NCBI RefSeq assembly: GCF_001559075.2
Contig: NZ_CP014015.2
Location: 4,836,001-4,900,000, forward strand
Direction: 5' to 3'
Length of the DNA: 64,000 nt
Source: Citrobacter amalonaticus
GTDB taxonomy: Bacteria; Pseudomonadota; Gammaproteobacteria; Enterobacterales; Enterobacteriaceae
Part shown: piece by piece, positions 16,532 to 25,234 of the stretch
How positions within the stretch are numbered: position 1 is the first letter of the stretch
How the letters are laid out: every line of letters begins with the position of its first letter
Program-made: the position numbers and the translations under genes
The notes under the pieces: generated by a model
Told to the model about the DNA's origin: nothing
Seen by the model: the letters and a program-made list of their open reading frames with translations, nothing else
Databases searched by the model: none

Positions 16532-17338
16532 TTAATCAATCATGGCGGAGCGGTATTGCCCCGGTGTTATGCCCGTCTGCTTCTGAAATGCATGAGTGAG
16601 ATGGCTTTGATCGGAGAAACCGGCCATCACCGCAACATCAACCGTCCTCTTGCCCTGCGACAAGAGTTTTTTTGCCAGCCGGACCCGGGACTGCAGAAGA
16701 TAAGCATGTGGTGTAATCCCCACTTCCCGGGAAAAATAGCGAATGAGCTGGAAGCGGGTGATATCGCACAGGTTGGCGAGCCCCGCGAGGGTAATATTTT
16801 CTTCCGGGGCATCATCGATGAACTCTTTTACCCGCTGAACCGTCGGAGAATACGGGATACGCTGCACGGCAGAAAGCGTATGGTGTTGCCCGGCCAGCAT
16901 CAGACAACGCATGAGCATCTCTTCAATCGCCATGGTGTCCGGCTCACCAGCAGCCGACTGGCTAAAAAACTGCTGAATCATCAAACCGAGTGCGGGATCG
17001 TGAGCCACCGGTTTCAGAGTCAGATCACCTGTCGATAAGTTGGTATTCCATTCTTTTATAAAGACGTCAGGATTGATATACAGCATGTGCCAACCCCGCG
17101 GACCCGTAGCGGGGATCCCGTCGTGAATTTCGCCGGGATTGACCATGATGATATCCCCTGTTACCGCATTGACATTGCCGATATTACTCCATGAACGATG
17201 GCTTCCCTGGATGAAAACCCCGATGCCGAATTGATCATGGGAGTGACGCGGGAAAGCGCGCTCTGAATATAACGACAGTATTTCAACATCAGGGATCACA
17301 CAACGGTGCTGTTTTACCTGATGAACGTCTTTTTTCAT
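16532..17338 (-). CDS. AraC-family transcriptional regulator
   Basis: A 268-residue regulator. The N-terminal half is a cupin-like sensing domain (AraC_binding; RHSHDQFGIGVFIQGS near residues 36-51, then MVNPGEIHDG), and the C-terminal 100 residues carry two helix-turn-helix units, with the AraC signature VAVMAGFSDQSHLTHAFQKQ (about 232-251) and TGITPGQYR at the end. Its layout is that of regulators often paired with LysE-type exporters, as here, which suggests it senses the exported amino acid or analogue. It is read from the same strand as the exporter and the upstream hydrolase. Confidence 0.88.
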   Translation of the reverse strand: MKKDVHQVKQHRCVIPDVEILSLYSERAFPRHSHDQFGIGVFIQGSHRSWSNIGNVNAVTGDIIMVNPGEIHDGIPATGPRGWHMLYINPDVFIKEWNTNLSTGDLTLKPVAHDPALGLMIQQFFSQSAAGEPDTMAIEEMLMRCLMLAGQHHTLSAVQRIPYSPTVQRVKEFIDDAPEENITLAGLANLCDITRFQLIRYFSREVGITPHAYLLQSRVRLAKKLLSQGKRTVDVAVMAGFSDQSHLTHAFQKQTGITPGQYRSAMID

Positions 17339-17423
17339 GGTCGTTCTCTCGTGACAACGGATGCAGTGAATTCCAGGTTCACTCTAAAGATACCCTTTGA
17401 AACGGAGACAGACGACCGATCTT

Positions 17424-18347
17424 TTACTGTTTATCGGAACGGAGCTGGTCAGGCCTAAATAAAAAGGATGCGATTCTGCTTATCGCCCGGCGTGCTTCTG
17501 GTATTTTTCCGGCGGATGACTGGAATACGTGCCACAAACCATTCCAGACTTCAATTTGAACGTTGACGCCCACCTCTGTCGCCTGTTTTGCCAGGCGGAT
17601 CGAGTCATCGAGAAGTAATTCATCGCTTCCCGTCTGTATCAGGAGAGGGGGGAGCCCTGTCAGATCGCCAAAAAGGGGAGAAACCAGCGGATTCGATGTT
17701 TCAGCGTGAGAACAGTAGTATGCAACGGTTTGCCGCAAATCCTCAATACAGATCATCGGGTCCTTCTTTGCACAAGAAGAAATGCTGTCACCCGATAAGG
17801 TGTAATCAAGCATAGGAGATAACAAAAAGCCGGAATGCGGCAACGGAGAATTTTCTTTTTTCAGTAGCAGAAGCAGAGATAAAACCAATCCGCCGCCGCT
17901 TGAGTCACCGCCAAGAATGATCTCATCAGGCCGATACCCCTGCGCTAATAGCCACTGCCAGGCATATCTGGCATCCATCAAACCAGCGGGAAAGGGATTT
18001 TCAGGCGCTAATGAATAATTGAGCGTGAGGGCATTCACTTTTGCACAATGGACAATATGTCCAACCAGTTTCCGGTGTGTGATACTTGATCCCTGACTGT
18101 TACCTCCGCCATGAAGATACAGAATGACTTTCCGCTTTTCGGCCTGCGAATGTCGCACCCACTCTGCTGAAATACCCTCTTCATCGACTATTTCTGTACT
18201 GATATTTTCGGGTAACGGAACATTTATTGCCCCTTCTTCCCATATTCTTCTTTGCTCATGAAGAGGCGTGTTAAGCACAAAATCTACATTACTCGCGTAA
18301 TTCCTGAAAAGTGCTTCTTTTTTGCGCTTAGCTTCAATGCTTAACAT
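17424..18347 (-). CDS. Alpha/beta hydrolase (hormone-sensitive lipase family)
   Basis: A 307-residue predicted carboxylesterase. It shows the oxyanion-hole motif HGGG (LYLHGGGNSQGSS near residues 77-89) and the nucleophile elbow GDSSGG near residues 144-149, with likely Ser146; an Asp in SDELLLDDS (near 240-248) and His in GLWHVFQ (near 269-275) complete the triad. This is the bacterial HSL group (family IV esterases). No signal peptide is seen, so it is cytoplasmic. It is not present here in E. coli K-12. Base composition is slightly more AT-rich than the backbone genes around it. Confidence 0.85.
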   Translation of the reverse strand: MLSIEAKRKKEALFRNYASNVDFVLNTPLHEQRRIWEEGAINVPLPENISTEIVDEEGISAEWVRHSQAEKRKVILYLHGGGNSQGSSITHRKLVGHIVHCAKVNALTLNYSLAPENPFPAGLMDARYAWQWLLAQGYRPDEIILGGDSSGGGLVLSLLLLLKKENSPLPHSGFLLSPMLDYTLSGDSISSCAKKDPMICIEDLRQTVAYYCSHAETSNPLVSPLFGDLTGLPPLLIQTGSDELLLDDSIRLAKQATEVGVNVQIEVWNGLWHVFQSSAGKIPEARRAISRIASFLFRPDQLRSDKQ

Positions 18348-18486
18348 TATTTCGCCTCACTGCGAATCGGCAGACTGGAGATCAGTATACAGAAAACGCG
18401 TTCGGTTTTAGAACAACGCACTCTCGTCCATGAAATGTGTTGGCGGTCAAAAATAGCGTTTTATGTTAGGAAACTGAATTTCAGAC

Positions 18487-18513
18487 ACAAAAAAACCACC
18501 CGTAGGTGGTTTC
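18487..18513 (-). terminator. Terminator of the glyW-cysT-leuZ operon
   Basis: On the minus strand AACCACC and GGTGGTT form a 7-bp stem around a four-base loop and are followed by a run of T. It lies about 40 bases beyond the end of the leucine tRNA. Confidence 0.85.
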
Positions 18514-18553
18514 ACGACACTGCTTATTGCTTTGATTATTCTGCTTTTTCCCA

Positions 18554-18640
18554 TGGTACCCGGAGCGGGACTTGAACCCGCACAGCGCGAACGCCGAGGG
18601 ATTTTAAATCCCTTGTGTCTACCGATTCCACCATCCGGGC
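18554..18640 (-). tRNA. leuZ: tRNA-Leu (UAA)
   Basis: An 87-nt class II tRNA with encoded CCA end; it starts GCCCGGATGG and has anticodon TAA in the loop TTTAAAA. It is the last gene of the glyW-cysT-leuZ operon as in E. coli. Confidence 0.97.
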
Positions 18641-18652
18641 TCGGGAAGAAAG

Positions 18653-18726
18653 TGGAGGCGCGTTCCGGAGTCGAACCGGACTAGACGGATTTGCAATCCG
18701 CTACATAACCGCTTTGCTAACGCGCC
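18653..18726 (-). tRNA. cysT: tRNA-Cys (GCA)
   Basis: A 74-nt tRNA starting GGCGCG with anticodon GCA and encoded CCA. It is the middle gene of the three-tRNA operon, 12 bases from leuZ. Confidence 0.97.
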
Positions 18727-18775
18727 TTAAATCTTTGTCTTTCGACTGACACCCGCAACTGCCGATGTCTTAATC

Positions 18776-18851
<76 letters not shown>

Positions 18852-19001
18852 ATCATCAAGTAAATCGTTAATCACTTGATTTTACTATCGTCTGGCAATC
18901 TGTGCTGCCGTTCGATGCGTTGCATTCTACTTACCTGACGCAATGAGTCAACGATATTTTTCGCCACGTAGGATCGTTTGCTGAAATTTACGGCGAAACG
19001 A

Positions 19002-19550
19002 TCACTGATCAAGCAAATCCCCGCGCGCGGCGTTCAGATACTGGAACATTGACCACAGTGTCAGCACCGCAGCAACGAAGAACAGCGCAATACCCGCGTA
19101 CTCCACCCAGATATTCGGACGCCACAGCAGCCAGGCCAGCGCCGCCATTTGCGAAGTGGTTTTGACTTTGCCGATCCAAGAGACCGCCACGCTGCTGCGC
19201 TTACCCAGTTCCGCCATCCATTCACGCAGCGCAGAGATGATAATTTCACGTGCAATCATCGTGGCAGCCGGCAGCGTCACCCACCAGCTGTGATAGTGCT
19301 CGGTCACCAATACCATCGCAATGGCCACCAGCACTTTATCCGCAACCGGGTCGAGAAACGCGCCAAAACGCGTACTCTGGTTCCAGCGACGCGCCAGAAA
19401 ACCGTCAAACCAGTCGGTCACCGCAGCGATACAGAAGATCAGCGCAGCGACGAACGGCGCCCAGGTGAATGGCAGATAAAACACCACGACAAAGAATGGG
19501 ATAAGTATGACGCGAAACAGCGTAAGCAACGTTGGAATATTAAATTGCAT
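19002..19550 (-). CDS. pgsA: Phosphatidylglycerophosphate synthase
   Basis: A 182-residue inner-membrane enzyme that joins CDP-diacylglycerol and glycerol-3-phosphate, the committed step to phosphatidylglycerol and cardiolipin. The CDP-alcohol phosphotransferase motif D-x2-DG-x2-AR-x8-G-x3-D-x3-D is complete, from DWFDGFLARRW to GAFLDPVAD (about residues 46-73). Several hydrophobic segments surround it. It is downstream of uvrC with 56 bases between, as in E. coli. Confidence 0.97.
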   Translation of the reverse strand: MQFNIPTLLTLFRVILIPFFVVVFYLPFTWAPFVAALIFCIAAVTDWFDGFLARRWNQSTRFGAFLDPVADKVLVAIAMVLVTEHYHSWWVTLPAATMIAREIIISALREWMAELGKRSSVAVSWIGKVKTTSQMAALAWLLWRPNIWVEYAGIALFFVAAVLTLWSMFQYLNAARGDLLDQ

Positions 19551-19606
19551 AGTGACGGGTAACTATCTGTTGTCAGAGAATTTACCCCTATGTTGCTACA
19601 GCGGAC

Positions 19607-21439
19607 TCAATGTTTCAACGACCAGAAGATCTTTTCTGCCAGTCCTTGCGAAATACCCGGCACTTTTGCAATTTCTTCAACGCTGGCGTTACGTAATCCT
19701 TGCAAACCGCCCATATATTTCAACAACATTTGGCGACGCTTAGGTCCAACGCCTTCGATGGTCTCCAGCGTACTGGTGTTTTTCACTTTCGCCCGTTTTT
19801 TACGGTGGCCGCCAATGGCATGATCGTGTGACTCATCGCGAATATGCTGGATCACATGCAGGGCCGGCGAATCCGGCGGCAGGCTAAATCCCTCACCTTC
19901 CGGTTCAAAGAACAGCGTTTCCAGACCGGCTTTACGGTCAGCGCCTTTTGCAACCCCTAACAGCAAAGGGTGATTTTTATCCCAGGGCACATCCAGCTCA
20001 GCGAAAACGGCCTTCGCCTGCCCCAGTTGCCCTTTTCCGCCGTCAATCAGGATCACATCCGGAATCTTACTTTCTTCGATGGCTTTACCATAACGGCGAC
20101 GCAATACCTGATTCATTGCCGCATAGTCATCGCCCGGCGTGATGCCGGTGATATTGTAGCGACGGTATTCCGCACGCAGCGGCCCGTTCGCATCAAAGAC
20201 CACGCAGGATGCCACCGTCTGTTCGCCCATCGTGTGGCTGATGTCGAAACATTCCATCCGTTTTACCGCTGGTAGCTTCAGTACGGTCGCCAGCGCCGTC
20301 AACCGTTGGGTAATGGTCGACTGCTGAGAAAGTTTCGTGGTCAGCGCCGTGGCGGCATTGGTCCGCGCCAGTTTCAGATAACGCGCGCGATCGCCGCGGG
20401 GTTTGGTCTGCACATTGATACGACGCCCTGCCAGTTCAGAAAGCGAATCTGCCAGCAGCGTTTTGTCGTCCAGATTGAAATCCAGCAGGATCTCGCCAGG
20501 CAATGTGCGCATCTGGCTGCCCTGGAGGTAGAATTGCCCGACGAAAGTTTCCACCACTTCGCCCAGTTCAGTCCCTCCCGGCACTTTCGGGAAATAGCTG
20601 CGGCTGCCCAGCACTTTCCCCTGACGGATAAAGAGTACGTGTACACAGGCCATCCCGGCATCAAACGCAACGCCGATCACATCCAGATCGTCACCCGCGT
20701 TGGAAACGAACTGTTTCTCCGTCACCCGACGCACGGCCTGGATCTGATCGCGTATACGCGCGGCCTCTTCGAACGCCAGATTTTGACTGGCTTTCTCCAT
20801 CCGCGCGATCAGCTGGGTTAAGACCTGATCATCCTTGCCGGATAAAAACAACCGGACGTAGTCAACCTGCTGCGCATACTCTTCTTCACTCACCAGACCT
20901 TCGACGCAGGGGCCCAGGCAACGGCCAATCTGGTATTGCAGACACGGTCGCGAGCGATTGCGATAAACGCTGTTTTCACACTGACGGATCGGGAAAATTT
21001 TCTGTAACAGCGCCAGCGTTTCACGGACGGCATAGCCGTTGGGAAACGGGCCGAAGTATTCGCCCCGGGTATGTTTCGCCCCACGGTGCATCGCCAGCCG
21101 GGGATGCGTATCCGCGCTGAGAAAAATAAAGGGGTAGGATTTGTCATCACGCAGCAGCACGTTATAACGCGGCTGATACAGCTTGATGTAGTTGTGCTCG
21201 AGCAGCAACGCTTCCGTTTCGGTGTGCGTCACCGTCACATCGATTTGCTGGATGAGTGCAACCAGCGCTTCGGTCTTACGCGAAGCCAGGTTGCTGCGGA
21301 AATAGCTGGAAAGCCGTTTTTTCAGGTCTTTCGCTTTACCCACATAGATAACCGTACCACCGGCATCATACATACGATAAACGCCGGGTTGACTGGTTAC
21401 GGTTTTTAGGAACGCTTTCGCGTCAAACTGATCGCTCAC
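19607..21439 (-). CDS. uvrC: UvrABC excinuclease subunit C
   Basis: A 610-residue nuclease that makes both incisions in nucleotide-excision repair with UvrA and UvrB. It has an N-terminal GIY-YIG nuclease domain (PGVYRMYD... VIYVGKA, about residues 18-37), the UVR UvrB-binding domain (FEEAARIRDQIQAV, about 224-237), an RNase H-like C-terminal nuclease (ECFDISHTMGEQ and VILIDGGKGQLG), and tandem helix-hairpin-helix motifs at the end (GVGPKRRQMLLKYMGG). Start overlaps the uvrY stop by four bases, so they are co-translated. Confidence 0.97.
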   Translation of the reverse strand: MSDQFDAKAFLKTVTSQPGVYRMYDAGGTVIYVGKAKDLKKRLSSYFRSNLASRKTEALVALIQQIDVTVTHTETEALLLEHNYIKLYQPRYNVLLRDDKSYPFIFLSADTHPRLAMHRGAKHTRGEYFGPFPNGYAVRETLALLQKIFPIRQCENSVYRNRSRPCLQYQIGRCLGPCVEGLVSEEEYAQQVDYVRLFLSGKDDQVLTQLIARMEKASQNLAFEEAARIRDQIQAVRRVTEKQFVSNAGDDLDVIGVAFDAGMACVHVLFIRQGKVLGSRSYFPKVPGGTELGEVVETFVGQFYLQGSQMRTLPGEILLDFNLDDKTLLADSLSELAGRRINVQTKPRGDRARYLKLARTNAATALTTKLSQQSTITQRLTALATVLKLPAVKRMECFDISHTMGEQTVASCVVFDANGPLRAEYRRYNITGITPGDDYAAMNQVLRRRYGKAIEESKIPDVILIDGGKGQLGQAKAVFAELDVPWDKNHPLLLGVAKGADRKAGLETLFFEPEGEGFSLPPDSPALHVIQHIRDESHDHAIGGHRKKRAKVKNTSTLETIEGVGPKRRQMLLKYMGGLQGLRNASVEEIAKVPGISQGLAEKIFWSLKH

Positions 21440-22092
21440 TGGCTTGTTAACGTCTCCGCATTACACAGGCCATGGCGAATTGCCAGGTGAGTCAGCTCTA
21501 CATCACCATGAATGTTTAGTTTACTGAACATACGATAGCGATAGCTGTTCACCGTTTTAGGGCTGAGATTCAACTGCTCCGAAATCTCATTAACCTTCTG
21601 ACCTTTGGTGATCATCAGCATAATCTGCAATTCGCGCTCAGACAAACTGGCAAACGGGGTTTCCGTTTTTTCGGGTTCAATCTGGCTTAATGCCATTTGC
21701 TGGGCGATGTCAGAAGCAATGTATCGCTGCCCGGAATAAACCGAACGGATGGCACTTACCACTTCCTGAGGCGCGGCGCCCTTACTCAGGTAACCTGCGG
21801 CTCCGGCCTGCATCACTTTTGCTGGCAACGGGTTTTCCGTGTGAACGGTCAACATAATCACTTTAATATCGGCAGTTGAACGCGCAATTTTGCGCGTGGC
21901 TTCAAGGCCACCAATACCGGGCATGTTCATGTCCATCAACACGACGTCGACGGTGTTGGCGCGACACCATTTTACGGCATCCTCACCGCAACCTGCTTCA
22001 CCGACAACTTTTATACCCTTTATATCTTCAAGAATGCGTCGTATCCCTGCGCGCACCAGTTCGTGGTCATCAACAAGAAGAACGTTGATCAA
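21436..22092 (-). CDS. uvrY: Response regulator UvrY (partner of BarA)
   Basis: A 218-residue response regulator (SirA/GacA type). The receiver domain has the phosphoacceptor Asp54 in DVVLMDMNMPG, an acidic pair near the start (LLVDDHELVR) and Lys near 104-105. The C-terminal LuxR-type helix-turn-helix (LSERELQIMLMITKGQKVNE) binds DNA. The BarA-UvrY system activates csrB and csrC small RNAs, which relieve CsrA control of carbon flow, biofilm and motility. It is the first gene of uvrY-uvrC(-pgsA). Confidence 0.96.
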   Translation of the reverse strand: MINVLLVDDHELVRAGIRRILEDIKGIKVVGEAGCGEDAVKWCRANTVDVVLMDMNMPGIGGLEATRKIARSTADIKVIMLTVHTENPLPAKVMQAGAAGYLSKGAAPQEVVSAIRSVYSGQRYIASDIAQQMALSQIEPEKTETPFASLSERELQIMLMITKGQKVNEISEQLNLSPKTVNSYRYRMFSKLNIHGDVELTHLAIRHGLCNAETLTSQ

Positions 22093-22552
22093 AGGAATAT
22101 CTCCAGAATAGGGATAACGCTACTGATAGTGGATCGCCACTATATTAGCGGGTTTTATCTCAACTTTAAAACGTAAAAAACGTCCGGTTACCGATTTTGC
22201 TCTCGTTTTCGGAAATTAGTCTGTACGCTTTGTGGAAACTTAGGCTAAGAACAGCCAGTTACACGCACTATTTCGGGAACGAGGTTTCATAATAGTGACA
22301 AAAACTCGCTTTCTCTCGCCTAAATGCTAAATAGACAGCTAAGTTTGTAACAATAATTAACGAGTAAAATACTCGGAATAAACAATAAATGAGGAAAATA
22401 TAGACTTCTTATGTTGTTGTTTAATTTAACTCCGCTGGTGTGATTTCCGATCAAAAAACAACCACTGCTATTTTTCCCTCAGCTTATGGTATACTCCGCG
22501 GCCTTAACATTTACCATCGCACATTTTTACTGAAACATTACGAGGAAAATAA
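22093..22552. promoter_or_regulatory. Divergent intergenic region uvrY/yecF
   Basis: A 460-bp AT-rich gap with no credible gene. Near the right end an extended -10 element, TGG-TATACT at 22487-22495, precedes yecF by about 60 bases and is likely its promoter. The uvrY promoter should lie at the left end; I cannot point to it. In E. coli uvrY is activated by SdiA, whose gene lies nearby. Confidence 0.5.
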
Positions 22553-22777
22553 ATGAGTACGCCTGATTTTTCCACTGCCGAGAATAATCAAGAACTGGCT
22601 AATGAAGTCACCTGCCTGAAGGCGCTGTTAACGCTGATGCTGCAAGCAATGGGCCAGGCCGATGCAGGCCGCGTGATTCTTAAAATGGAAAAACAGATCG
22701 CGCTGGTCGAAGACGACGCGCAGGCTGCAGTATTTTCCAGCACTGTTAAGCAAATTAAACAAGCTTACCGTCAGTAA
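22553..22777 (+). CDS. yecF: Conserved small protein YecF
   Basis: A 74-residue protein of the DUF2594 family with the same length as in E. coli; function unknown. It starts MSTPDFSTAENNQELANEV with a clear GAGGAAAA ribosome binding site. The sequence is helical and acidic in character with LKALLTLMLQAMGQAD in the middle. No signal or membrane segment. It is convergent with sdiA. Confidence 0.9.
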   Translation: MSTPDFSTAENNQELANEVTCLKALLTLMLQAMGQADAGRVILKMEKQIALVEDDAQAAVFSSTVKQIKQAYRQ

Positions 22778-22780
22778 AGA

Positions 22781-22815
22781 AAAACCGGCTGAGAGCAGCG
22801 CTTTCAGCCGGTTTA
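22781..22815. terminator. Bidirectional terminator yecF/sdiA
   Basis: AAACCGGCTGA at 22782-22792 pairs with TCAGCCGGTTT at 22804-22814, flanked by A and T runs. It ends the convergent transcripts. Confidence 0.85.
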
Positions 22816-22843
22816 TTGTCTGCCACGCAGAACGTTTATTGTT

Positions 22844-23566
22844 TCAGATAAGCCCGGTCGCCGCGGCATAGCACGCAATCTGCGTCTTATTCGGCGCGTT
22901 GAACTTCTTCTGCATATTCTTCTGGTGAAAGTTAACGGTGTTTTCTGATATCGACAGAATCATCGCAATTTCAGCCGAGGTCTTTCCTTCCGCCGTCCAT
23001 TTCAGAATCTCTTTTTCTCGTTTGCTAAAGCGCATTTCCGGCGCCATCACCATCTCATCTTCGAGCCGGGAGAGTACCGTTAAGCTTTCGCGTACCAGCA
23101 ACTGCAGTTTCAATTCGACTTCATCGCCCGCAAACGGCGTATTACGCAGGCTCGACCGTGAGACCGAGAGAAAACCCAGCGCGCGATTTGGCAGCATGAG
23201 ACACTGCGTGACCCCTTTGCGTAATCCGTGCGAACGGGCGGCATCCCACATCGTCTGTGCGTCACTGAATAATGCGTCGTTCCAGGGCAGATGTCCCTGA
23301 ATGAAGTTTTCCGGCTTCAGCACGGGATCAATCGCGAAATAGTTTTCCGCCTGATATTGCGAAACCCACGCATCGGGATAAGTGGTATGAAGGGAAATTT
23401 TAGGACGCGTGAACGGAACCGGATGCCTGACACACAGCGCGTAATAATCAAATTCCAGCAATTGTGTCTGCTGCTGTAATTCGCTGTAGACGTCTTCTGC
23501 GCTTGTCATTTCGTGAAAACGTAACAGCATCGTCCGTCGCCAGGTAAAGAAATCTAAATCCTGCAT
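22844..23566 (-). CDS. sdiA: LuxR-type quorum-sensing regulator SdiA
   Basis: A 240-residue regulator that binds acyl-homoserine lactones made by other bacteria, since this group has no LuxI synthase. The N-terminal autoinducer-binding domain covers about residues 15-160, with the conserved Trp/Tyr/Asp pocket (FDYYALCV, YPDAW, WNDALFSD), and the C-terminal LuxR helix-turn-helix is FSKREKEILKWTAEGKTSAE (about 177-196). Length equals that in E. coli. SdiA affects ftsQAZ, and in Salmonella the rck and srgE genes. Confidence 0.95.
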   Translation of the reverse strand: MQDLDFFTWRRTMLLRFHEMTSAEDVYSELQQQTQLLEFDYYALCVRHPVPFTRPKISLHTTYPDAWVSQYQAENYFAIDPVLKPENFIQGHLPWNDALFSDAQTMWDAARSHGLRKGVTQCLMLPNRALGFLSVSRSSLRNTPFAGDEVELKLQLLVRESLTVLSRLEDEMVMAPEMRFSKREKEILKWTAEGKTSAEIAMILSISENTVNFHQKNMQKKFNAPNKTQIACYAAATGLI

Positions 23567-23801
23567 ACTCAGTATTCGCGCCCTTGAGAGTGATAATCAT
23601 TTTAAATGTGAGAAATAACCTATCACATAAACATACGGTAGATGTATAAAATATCGGTCAGGGAACCGATTACTTGAGCGTTGTTTCAATACGCCTGTTT
23701 CACTCAGAGAAATACGTTCATAGTCATGCGACTGATATTACTATTTATGCATCTCCACCCGGCCGAAATGGGATAATCCCGGACGAGTGGAGAAAAACCA
23801 A

Positions 23802-24554
23802 TCATTGCAGCAGAAACTTCTCAAGAAACTGACGGGTTCTCGGTTGTTGTGGATTGGCAAATAGCGCTTTGGCCGGCCCCTGTTCCACAATACGCCCCTG
23901 ATCCATAAATATCGCCCGGTCCGCGACATCGCGGGCGAAGCTCATTTCATGGGTTACAATCACCATGGTGCGTTTTTCCTGCGCCAGTTGACGGATAGTG
24001 CTCAACACCTCGCCCACCAGCTCAGGATCGAGCGCAGAGGTCGGTTCATCAAACAAAATCACTTCCGGACGCATCGCCAGCGCACGGGCGATCGCCACAC
24101 GCTGTTGCTGCCCGCCGGACAAGCGCCGCGGATAGCTGGTCTCTTTCCCGGCCAGCCCCACTTTCGCCAGCAGTTCCCGCGCCCGCGCCATCGCCTCTTC
24201 TTTGCCTTCGCCCTTCACGATAACCGGACCTTCAATGATGTTCTCCAGTACCGTGCGATGAGGGAAGAGATTGAAGCTCTGGAACACGAAGCCGACATGC
24301 TGACGCAACTGGCGAATAAGCGTTCGTTGCTGACTTAGCGAACGCGCCGTATCAATGGTGATGTCACCCACGGTGATCGTGCCCGCTTCCGGCTGTTCCA
24401 GCAGATTAATACTGCGCAGCAGTGTCGTTTTCCCCGACCCGCTGGGACCGATGATCGCGACCACCTCCCCCGCCTGCACTTGCAGATCGATGCCGTGCAG
24501 CACCGTCTGTCCATGGAATTTCTTGACCAGGTTTTTTACGTCGATCGCACTCAT
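23802..24554 (-). CDS. tcyN: Cystine/diaminopimelate ABC transporter, ATPase
   Basis: A 250-residue ABC ATPase of the polar amino acid transporter group (E. coli YecC). Walker A is GPSGSGKT (about residues 36-43), the signature is LSGGQQQR and Walker B ends in DEPTSALDP. With TcyL (YecS) and TcyJ (FliY) it imports L-cystine. It overlaps the tcyL stop by four bases. Confidence 0.95.
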   Translation of the reverse strand: MSAIDVKNLVKKFHGQTVLHGIDLQVQAGEVVAIIGPSGSGKTTLLRSINLLEQPEAGTITVGDITIDTARSLSQQRTLIRQLRQHVGFVFQSFNLFPHRTVLENIIEGPVIVKGEGKEEAMARARELLAKVGLAGKETSYPRRLSGGQQQRVAIARALAMRPEVILFDEPTSALDPELVGEVLSTIRQLAQEKRTMVIVTHEMSFARDVADRAIFMDQGRIVEQGPAKALFANPQQPRTRQFLEKFLLQ

Positions 24555-25219
24555 TTCGGCTCTCTCTCCTGGCGGTTCAGTTGATTTTCAAAGTAGTTCT
24601 GCAATGAAGACAGCACGGTTGCCATGATCCAGTAGATCAGCGATGCCGCCAGATACATGGTGAATACCTCCAGCGTGCGCGACGTAATCAGCTGTGCCTG
24701 ACGGAACAGTTCTGGCACCTGAATGGTGGCCGCCAGCGACGTGTCTTTCACCAGACTGATAAAACTGTTGCTCAGCGGCGGCAGCGCTACTCTGGCAGCC
24801 TGCGGTAAAATGGCGCGACGCATCGTCTGCCACGGCGTCATCCCGATACTAGCTGCCGCTTCCCACTGTCCTTTGTCAATCGATGAAATCGCCGCACGCA
24901 GCGTCTCCGCGGCATAAGCTGCCGTATTGAGCGACAGGCCAATCATTGCGGACGGCACCGGATCCAGCTCAATACCAAACTGCGGCAGACCGTAATAGAT
25001 CATAAACAGTTGCGCGATAAGCGGCGTACCGCGAAAAATAGAGATATAGAAGCGCGCCAGCCAGCGCAGAGGCAGCAGCGGCGACAGGCGCATCAGCGCG
25101 AGGATAAATCCCAGCAGCAGGCCGAAGAACATCCCGCCAATACTGAGTTGCAGCGTAAACACCGCCCCTTTGAGCAGATACGGCAGGGAATCAATAACCA
25201 GTTGGATACTTTCTTGCAT
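24551..25219 (-). CDS. tcyL: Cystine ABC transporter, permease
   Basis: A 222-residue inner-membrane permease (E. coli YecS) with about five hydrophobic helices and the family loop EAAASIGMTPWQTMRRAILP (about 139-158), which contacts the ATPase. It lies between dcyD and tcyN in the same direction, 15 bases after dcyD. It takes substrate from FliY/TcyJ. Confidence 0.95.
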   Translation of the reverse strand: MQESIQLVIDSLPYLLKGAVFTLQLSIGGMFFGLLLGFILALMRLSPLLPLRWLARFYISIFRGTPLIAQLFMIYYGLPQFGIELDPVPSAMIGLSLNTAAYAAETLRAAISSIDKGQWEAAASIGMTPWQTMRRAILPQAARVALPPLSNSFISLVKDTSLAATIQVPELFRQAQLITSRTLEVFTMYLAASLIYWIMATVLSSLQNYFENQLNRQEREPK

Positions 25220-25234
25220 GAGCTTATCCGAAAA

